A DNA stretch of 64,000 nucleotides, taken from Apostichopus japonicus (Eukaryota > Echinodermata > Holothuroidea > Aspidochirotida > Stichopodidae). The DNA is taken from positions 20,856,303-20,920,302 of the forward strand of contig NC_092581.1 in assembly GCF_037975245.1 (NCBI RefSeq). The letters run 5' to 3'. Both the position numbers and the translations under genes were made by a program. The notes under the pieces were generated by a model. It saw only the letters and a list, made by a program, of their open reading frames with translations. It did no database searches and was not told where the DNA came from. Below, piece by piece: positions 56,534 through 64,000 of the stretch; positions within the stretch are counted from its first letter, which is position 1; each line of letters starts with the position of its first letter.

Positions 56534-58675
56534 TAGGCCCTATAGTGCACACTATCACTGAAAAGTTCCCCACTCAAAATTTGCCACTCTCGTTTTCCGT
56601 CGTTCACCTCAGACCTCAGCTCCACCCTGCCCCTGTGCCCACATATACAACACCCCTGTCTCTCCCCTTCCCCGTCGCATACCCCACGCGTCGTCCCTTC
56701 AGTTTCGTTGCAAGTGTCTATAGAGAAATCATTTTTGTATTATAGTTATTATATTGTTTAGCTCCTCGTGAAGTGTAAAGCAAATACTGCATTATAAATA
56801 AATTAGTGTTTATATTGTACCCTCCTTACTCAGTGGTTACATCTAATTTATTGCAATGTCGCAGAAGTTACCATTCAACTCCAACTTATATTTTTGATAT
56901 TATTTTGCAAATACTTTCCACGCCTCTATGTGCAACATTTGTCGATATATCACTCGCCATTCTCTGTGAAACAATACAGTTAAAATCAATTCAATTACTT
57001 AGAAGGCTCGATGAATGTATATAATCATGAGTTATTCCCTGGATTGACTTCATTGTTATTGTACCATCCTGTACAATGCATTGGCTTTCCATATATGGTA
57101 GGCTATTTGTCAATACTACAGGACATGTTGTATAATTGGTGATGTAATGTTCTATTAATAGCCCTGATAGGGAGATCCTTTATGGCGATAGCAAAATGTA
57201 CGGATGCCTCAAGTATCGATTGAGGTTATTTTATACCTGCACAGTTACACCAAAAATATCGGAAACGGCTGGGTTGGGGACGAGATATGATGGTGGTTGG
57301 GGTGAAGAAGAGCGTTTTTAAAGGGAATGAGCAAACACCAGATATCAACAACTCTGCAAAAGAAGCAAACAGATAAATGACCAGCAAAGTTGGGTTTCTT
57401 ATACTTCTTATAATTGTTAGACAAGCCCTGGTTTAACTTTATTGGGTGATTGGAGTCAGCCATCGGTTGGGGAATATTTGCCCACTTGTTGGTAAAATAT
57501 CTGAAGATATTTGTCAACTTATTGCATATTTTTTTAATTTAGTTGTATTTACTAATTTTGGCTGGTTGACAATCTGACCAACTTGTTACGAATTGAATTG
57601 AATGGTTACGCAAATTAAAGGTCGTTGACGTCATAATATGTAGAAGTCACTCATCCAATGCTCCAAGAGCCGGAATGAATCACATGTACCGGATCTCATG
57701 GCGATAAAAGCATCATTTAGCTTATATATATACAATCCAGTGCAGTTTGTTACTAGACTACGTTGCTCATGGACTTTCCTATCAGCAACAGTGTTGCCTC
57801 TGCAGGTCGGTCTATTATTTTTGAAGCATATTGGCCTTACACATTCCACAAATATTAATGGTATGAGTTCAATGTACCAGCTGTATACTTTTTTAGATCG
57901 GTTAGAATACGAAAATTCCAAATCAAAACTAGTTTTTTTTTCACTATAACAAAATTTATGTTTTTACGGATGGTGTGTACAATGTCAGACGTGCACTGTG
58001 TTGTTGCAATTCTCATGTTACCTTTTTGTTGAGTTGCAGCGGTAAACTGTGACGTTATAAAAAGAATGCATAATAAATTGGGTCAAAAGGGTATAGCAAT
58101 GTAATTTACCAATACACGAAAAGTTCCTTACTTTGCATATTTAGTATAGAAACTAATACATTTGCCAAAGAACTTTGACCAACAGAAATATTGCCAGTTT
58201 TCTTTTTTTTTTAAACATTTCACAGCTCTGCCTCTATAAACGTGTTGTTAACTTAAAAGCAGCCCTAGGAAGCGTTGTTGTTCCTAACAAATTACGTTGT
58301 TAATTCATCGCTATTGGTCGGCACCTGTAGAAAGAGTGACAATGCAACTCCGTCCAAATCTATAAAAAAAAAAAAAACGATGTATGTAAAATTCATGTAA
58401 AAAAATAAGCGTTTCCAACGATTGCAGCTTAAAATGTCAATAATGTTGGCAACTAATTATGGCTCCTCTTGGCTACAACTGAGAACTTCCAAGAATACAT
58501 GGAGATGAATCGTCATCGTTAATGAAACTATAAATAGGAAGTATATACCAGCGTTGCCTCACAACAGTTTTCCCTGACGGTCATTTAAAGGCTACCGTAC
58601 AATTTTTTTCACCGTCATGTTATGATTGAACAAATATAATCACTGATGATTCAATCCTGCATAGATAATCCTGCA

Positions 58676-58683
58676 TATAAAAG
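58676..58683 (+). promoter_or_regulatory. TATA box
   Basis: A consensus TATAAAAG lies 75 bp upstream of the ATG at 58751. That leaves room for a start site near 58705 and a short leader. Confidence 0.6.
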
Positions 58684-58750
58684 ACAGGCGAGACTTTGGT
58701 GTTGGTAAAGAACTTTTGGAAAGTTTCGGTAAGCATTGCACTAACAGAAA

Positions 58751-58903
58751 ATGAAGAATCCACTGGATCATAGACTTATTGAGGACTGTGAAATCGTGCG
58801 GGGACTTGACGAGGAAGTTTTACAAAGGAAATTTTATCCTATATTGGAAAAACGTATAAATGAAGATAATTGTGAAGAAGATATCTTAATATCGAATTTA
58901 CAG
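58751..58903 (+). CDS. Putative first coding exon of an unrecognised gene
   Basis: The ATG at 58751 opens 51 codons rich in Asp, Glu, Lys and Arg. The frame ends at a strong donor, TTACAG|GTAAAT, after ISNLQ. Past the donor the frame turns hydrophobic and low in complexity, as expected of intron. A consensus TATA box stands 75 bp upstream. The charged, helical-looking peptide (DEEVLQRKFYPILEKRI block) suggests an adaptor or helical-bundle N terminus, but I do not recognise a family. No second exon was identified in the remaining 5 kb. Confidence 0.5.
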
Positions 58904-59003
58904 GTAAATAGGTTTGAGCGATTTTCTTCTGTTAATTTGCTTATTAATGTTTTCATTTATTTATTTTTTCTTCAAATTGTTGGTTTGTTGATTTCATGAA
59001 ATA

Positions 59004-62000
59004 ACTAGAAAAACAATCCGTAACGACGGCATATTTGAAACTTGGAGTTTTTAATGTAAAAACACAGAGAAAGTTTCTGGTAAAGACGAATAGGGTTCTT
59101 TCTCCTATTGGCACCGGGGTCAGCATAGATGGGTGGGGGCTAAGTTATAACATGGGATTGTACGTGGTTTGTCCTGTTCAAATAACAAATTAAGTAGAAT
59201 TGCAGGTGTTTGGTGCACGTTCAATTTCTTGGCCTCTTAGAATAATTCATAACCTCTCACCAGCCCTTCCATGGCCTCTTTTCCCTCTCCAACCCCCGCC
59301 CCCCCACCCCAACCTCCCCCCCCATGTTGTTAATATTGCAGTAATATGTGCATAGTACACATTATACATATCTTAGAATCTGATATTTATCGTCATTCCG
59401 TGAACCTGAAATGAATTGAGAACTATCAGAAGTTTAGGGGTGTACTAAAAGTAATACTGCAGGGATACTAGACAAAGGCTTAACTTGGATTCGTGCAAGC
59501 GGTATTGATTGAACTTGAAATTCCTACTATTGTTGTTACAATGATCAGAAATGTACATTGTGTGAATTTGTTGTTTTTGCCTTGATTCCAAAAACTGGCC
59601 TTAGACTATAGAAAAAAAAGCTTTCTGTACATGATCCTTTCACATATACTCGTTTCGTTACTATCATCTTCGTGATGCCATTCAACCATTCTGTTAATTT
59701 TAAGGGACACGTTTGGATAAATATTGTATCGTACGACTGACACATAATTTGACATATATAGGTTTTATATATGCGCATGATCAGCAAATACTAAACGTCG
59801 GTAGATAATTGTTGCATTATTCCGCGACGAACGTCAAACGCAGGCCGCTTTTATCTTTTATATTCGTCTTATTTATTTATTTATCTTTTCTTCTCATTGC
59901 TTCTCTTAGTTTTTTAGTTTTTTTATATATATATTTTGGGGTGGGGGTGGGGGTGGGGGTGGGGGGCTGTTGAACAATAAATTACATTTTATCTATCGAA
60001 CCTTAATTGTCTAGGTAATATTGTTCAATTGTTTTTAAAAAAAATATATATAGTTTTTATTCATTCCTTCTCACTTGAAGGCGATCATCATTGATTGATT
60101 GAACCGACTCAATGACCGTTCCATGTGATTATTTACACTTTTATCAAGACATTTAACCAAAAAATTATCATGTAAATCAGATTCAAGCGCGACCAACTCG
60201 AATTCATACCAGATAGGTTCTCGTGATTATATTGAAATAAGAACTAAAATTTTACAGCGTATCACATTGAGACTTAACATAGTTGTATGGAGAAAATAGC
60301 ATATCCAATTCAACAATGGAAAATGCAGCTTTAGAATGGGTGATTTATTTAGCCTGCTCGTGACGATTTGCATTGCTCATATAGGTCTATAAATAGTTAT
60401 TATATATACTGGTCTAATTTGAAAAAACAATAGTGCTCGCAACATATTATCGGTTTATAAAGCAGCTGGGTTTCTTTTGCAATTTTTGCAAACTCTGTCA
60501 CTTCGTACTTCACGTAATAGCTCCGAACCATCTTTAATACTCATCAAGCATCGCAGTACTGTGGATAGCTCCCCCCCCTTTATTATTGGGAAACTTGGAA
60601 TGAAAATAAGGGAAGGCGGGGTAGCCACAAAGCTACCTTCAACGTTAAGAAACAACGGCAGATCCTCTCTGCATTCCGAACCACATATTCCAGTAGTCGA
60701 ATGTAGTTTTGCCACGCCCCCGTCACCCCCCCCCCCAAAAAAAAATCGCTTTTGAAATTGTACTTTGTTTTACATTTTTCAAATACAGAGCATTCTTTAA
60801 GTTCAGACTTATTAATTTTGGTTTTAACAATAAAAGCAATACAAAAGGAAAAACAGGGTAATTTTTTTTTGTACCAAGATGAGGTCGTCTTTATGAAAAT
60901 GGGTACTTGTGCAAACTGGGAATGGAGAGCACACAGCACTTGGATGTGACAGGGATTTTGATGAACTGAATTGTAAAACTAGCGACCAAAAACATCTCAA
61001 CTTTTATTATCTTGAGACGGACCAGCCCAGAATTTCCACCTATAAAGTATTGTATCTATATGGGAGATTAATGAAAGAGCGCCATCTAATTGGCATGGAC
61101 AACTGCGGTATATTCCGAAAATGCAATAACTCTCGGTTCAAGGAGATCAGAGCCAGCATCCGTTATTTCAGTGAAAGCGCAATCGACGACGAGGCGCACG
61201 GTGGTACGATGACCTAATCTTGAGGATATCAAGCCATAAAACGTCAATAACCTTTCACCCACCTTTAATTTTGGTGTAAGATTGAAGAAAAGCAAGAAGA
61301 CTACTCGTTTCTCCCCTTTTATACTACGAAGAAGATGTTTTGGATTTTAACACCGACTATATTTTCAACAATTTAACCACACAGTACGATATAACAGTAT
61401 GTTTGTGTAAACCCTTCTGTCTCCGTTTTTAACAACAAACGTTCATTTGCGAAGTGAGCAATTGCAGCTCCCCGTCCCAATAATGGTATACTTTGCGCCG
61501 GATTGCAACAGCCATCTAGTCCGTTACGATGAGGGAACCCCGCTTTCATTTTAGAATTCTATATCCAGGCTTGGTACTGAATGGTTGGTATACGTCCATT
61601 TTAATCTGAACGTGTATTGAAACACTGCGTTTTAGGAGCTGATTTTGCTGGTTGTCCTTAAGATTTTTTTTCAGCCAGCGCCAAAAGTCCATTAAATTTT
61701 CATTCATTATACACACATTTGATTCTTTTAGTCCGCGAATTTCATATCCGAAATAACGAAGAATAAGCTTAAAAAGTTAAAATGTACAGTAAGTTTAGTT
61801 TCGAAAATGTTCAGTTTGCTTAATTGTTATTAATACTGACGTAGAAAAAGTGCATGGGCAACAAAATGCTGAAAACTGACTGTTACGAAACCAGCTACGA
61901 GTCAGTCTTGGTTTAATAATTGTACTATTAATTTGGTAGGTTTAAAGGGTACGTGTGAAGACTCGGGCAAAAAGAAACGTCTCATGCCGGTTATCTGACC

Positions 62001-62830
62001 TTGTTTCGAATGAGGTGTAACAGGAGTGTTAGACATCCCAAAAATACACACACAGCTTGCTACCGTCGGTAATTAGACACTAGTGTACAGACAATACATA
62101 CAGCTACGGTCAATACACACAACACAGTGTACTTAGCAGCAATGTACATCTCAGGTCTAGATAAAAGATAACAAGGTATCACGTTTCATTATACTGTCTG
62201 CATAATGTAGCGACAAAAAGAAAACTTCACTTGCAAGCAACGGAAAGTTAACTTTTTCAGAGCGCGGCAAGCGGTTTGGGGCGAGTCTTCAATGCCTGTT
62301 TCAAGCGCGGATCCAAAGGGGGTGTACCCGCCCCTTTTTTTTTGCAGCCATATACCTAATTGAGAGTAGCTATATGAGCACAATCTTGCTTGTAACCTTA
62401 ATATGCATTAGCCTGCGGTCGGGGGATTCCCTGAAGCCCCTCCCCATCCCCACACGATGGGTATCGGCTTAAAGATCAACGACCTAAGGATCACACACCC
62501 TCATTGTTTGTTTTTTTTTCAATGGATCCGCACCTAGATTTGGTGAATTTGTTGACCAAACCGTGATTGCATTTTGTCCCGTTGAAAGACAAACAGCCGT
62601 CAGTAAAATTTCAACCTAAGTTTTAGATACTTGTGTTCTAGCAACTTCAGTGACTATAATCACTTTGAACCGGATACGAGCACAAACCACCGTAATCTTT
62701 GTAGTACATTGTCTCGAGATACAACAAACGTATGAACGATCCGCATATTAACTATATATAAATATAAGTTTGCCTTTGTCGTTTACCTCCATTTCATTAA
62801 CATATAGTCTGTTCAAAGTATCGCTTTCGA
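59004..62830. other. Possible intron or intergenic region, nothing firm
   Basis: If 58751 is a real first exon, its intron starts here. There is a GGGGTG run (59937-59966) that could form a G-quadruplex. A plus-strand frame at about 60897-61217 is open and charged, but has no ATG at its start, no clear acceptor and no recognised domain. A GCGGATCCA inverted pair at about 62304-62535 resembles the ends of a small hAT-type MITE, without a matching target duplication. Confidence 0.35.
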
Positions 62831-62834
62831 GATC

Positions 62835-63123
62835 CGGCTTTAGAAATCACAAATGATTTCGAGTTGGTAAGCATCATGTTTGATCTCTAGAGTAAGGCAA
62901 AATATGTCAACAAAAACAGAACTAGTATTGTTCAATGCAGGTGACAAACGCCTAAGCGGAATTACGACCTTCCTTACCTCGAACCTCTTGACATACAATC
63001 AGTGTCCATAGCCTAGTGGTTAGGGTGTCCGCGCACAGAGCGGGGGAGGCCCGGGTTCGAATCCCGGTGGAGGCTGGAAGCTTTTTCACTGTTCTTGATT
63101 TTCAACTCATTACGATTTTCAAT
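62835..63123 (+). repeat. tRNA-like dispersed repeat, copy 3
   Basis: Same element as at 43382 and 54990, with box A GCCTAGTGG and box B GGTTCGAATCC. Here the anticodon stem pairs well (TCCGC with GCGGG), but the position before the putative anticodon is C instead of the invariant T. Confidence 0.78.
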
Positions 63124-63127
63124 TATT

Positions 63128-63161
<34 letters not shown>

Positions 63162-63172
63162 TATAGATATAT

Positions 63173-63228
<56 letters not shown>
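63128..63228. repeat. TA microsatellite with GA interruption
   Basis: About 100 bp of TA interrupted by a short GAGA block, directly after the tRNA-like repeat. Confidence 0.95.
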
Positions 63229-63232
<4 letters not shown>

Positions 63233-63926
63233 CGTTCTTAGTTACATTTGAGTAATAATTTATCAACGGAGGTAAATAATTTTGCTACAAAAACAGTCCT
63301 GAAATTTTAAGTACAAAGAATATTATGACTGCTAAGTAAAATTTCCTAATCTATGCCTATCATATATGAATTGGATCTATCAACAAGAAAATTCCTAAAC
63401 GAATTGAAGCTTATAAAAATTTCCCCCTGCCCTCCCTTATGCCCTCCTCTAACCCCCACCAATCCCCCGATACGTACCCTAACCCCTGTTTCGACTTGGC
63501 CTACGAATAAAATCAAGTTAGGAATCTCAACGGACGCATATCATATTATCATAATCCAGGTAATGCCCTTTGTTTTTGTATGTCAATTTCTGGTACATTC
63601 ACGATTTCTTCAAACAAAATTAATTCACTTCAAATGGTCTGTTTTTTCCAACAAATGTTACTTATCCGACAACATACAGTAAACCTTTGGCGTTCGGAAT
63701 TTCACATAGCGCATAGACTTTGTGCAGCATAACATACACAGCGTACTAATGCAGATATCAAGTACAGAGAACGAGTACAGAAGACCATTTAACTATAACC
63801 TAAATACGCGTAAATTACACTCAGTGGATGTGAATGCCTTCAATGAGTCAACCACCAGCTTTGGTCTACCTTTAATGGCTCTAAAGTTATATTCTTGGAC
63901 TCACATATGCTTTTCCTTGTCCAAAA

Positions 63927-64000
63927 ATGGGTCAAGAGTTCATTATACCAGATGGACTAAAGGAACTTTTGGAGTTCCAAAAGGAAAGAATACAAAAATC
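63927..64000 (+). CDS. Possible coding start running off the window
   Basis: From the ATG at 63927 the frame stays open to the edge (24 codons) and reads IIPDGLKELLE early on. This resembles the start of RIIa-type dimerisation/docking domains (I-P-x-G-L-x-x-L-L), but the following residues fit less well. The upstream stop in this frame is at 63882. Too short to be sure. Confidence 0.3.
   Translation, partial: MGQEFIIPDGLKELLEFQKERIQK

Noticed and set aside
60897-61217. Charged plus-strand frame as an exon of the 58751 gene
   Set aside because: There is no ATG at the start, no convincing acceptor with a pyrimidine tract, and it ends in a stop without recognisable content; the antisense frame is equally open.
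62304-62535. Small hAT-type MITE
   Set aside because: GCGGATCCA-type inverted ends are present, but no matching 8-bp target duplication was found, so it is only mentioned as a possibility.

Overview
The window is nuclear DNA of a multicellular animal. It is AT-rich and has spliced genes with GT..AG introns, retrotransposon and DNA-transposon remnants, tRNA-derived repeats and many microsatellites. The protein modules (EGF, LDL-receptor class A, trypsin) and the style of the mobile elements suit a marine invertebrate. An echinoderm-like or other invertebrate deuterostome is possible, but the sequence alone does not prove it.

Layout. 1-2480: a decayed, internally deleted Ty3/gypsy retrotransposon on the minus strand. 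2480-3960: intergenic or intronic DNA with a 44-nt match to the 5' end of U2 snRNA (minus strand) and a TTGA-type microsatellite. 3965-5993: the last three exons of a trypsin-like serine protease (gene 1; its upstream exons are not in the window). 5994-10530: no gene seen. 10620-41344: the main gene (gene 2). It has a signal-peptide exon, one EGF-like exon, a 22-kb tandem array of LDLa exons (13.4-35.8 kb) and four exons of a trypsin-like catalytic domain that parallel gene 1. 41345-64000: mostly intergenic DNA with microsatellites, tRNA-like repeats and hAT-like pieces, one credible first exon behind a TATA box at 58.7 kb, and a possible coding start running off the right edge.

The main gene is the centre of interest. 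I count 36 intact-looking LDLa exons, 27 of type A and 9 of type B. Each is exactly 117 nt (39 codons) and phase 1-1. There are also 6 decayed type-B exons that keep splice signals but are frameshifted, plus fossils of a third LDLa class. If every intact exon is spliced in, the product is about 1706 residues: secreted, strongly acidic, calcium-binding modules in front of a trypsin-type protease. The array grew by repeated segmental duplication. Six copies of a 1304-bp unit, four of them head to tail, are nearly identical in introns as well as exons. The catalytic domain keeps His/Asp/Ser and Asp189. It is preceded by Leu rather than Arg/Lys at the activation site, lacks the C136-C201 cysteine pair, and has an unusual Cys-Cys pair. 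The build resembles modular initiator proteases of invertebrate innate immunity (insect ModSP/HP14 type), but with a far larger LDLa array. That role is inference.

The last intron of gene 2 has swollen to 2.4 kb (0.46 kb in gene 1). It contains a TTATGN-type satellite, an inverted pair of tRNA-like sequences, a 653-bp hAT element with perfect 8-bp target duplications, and a 69-bp minisatellite built of hairpin half-units.
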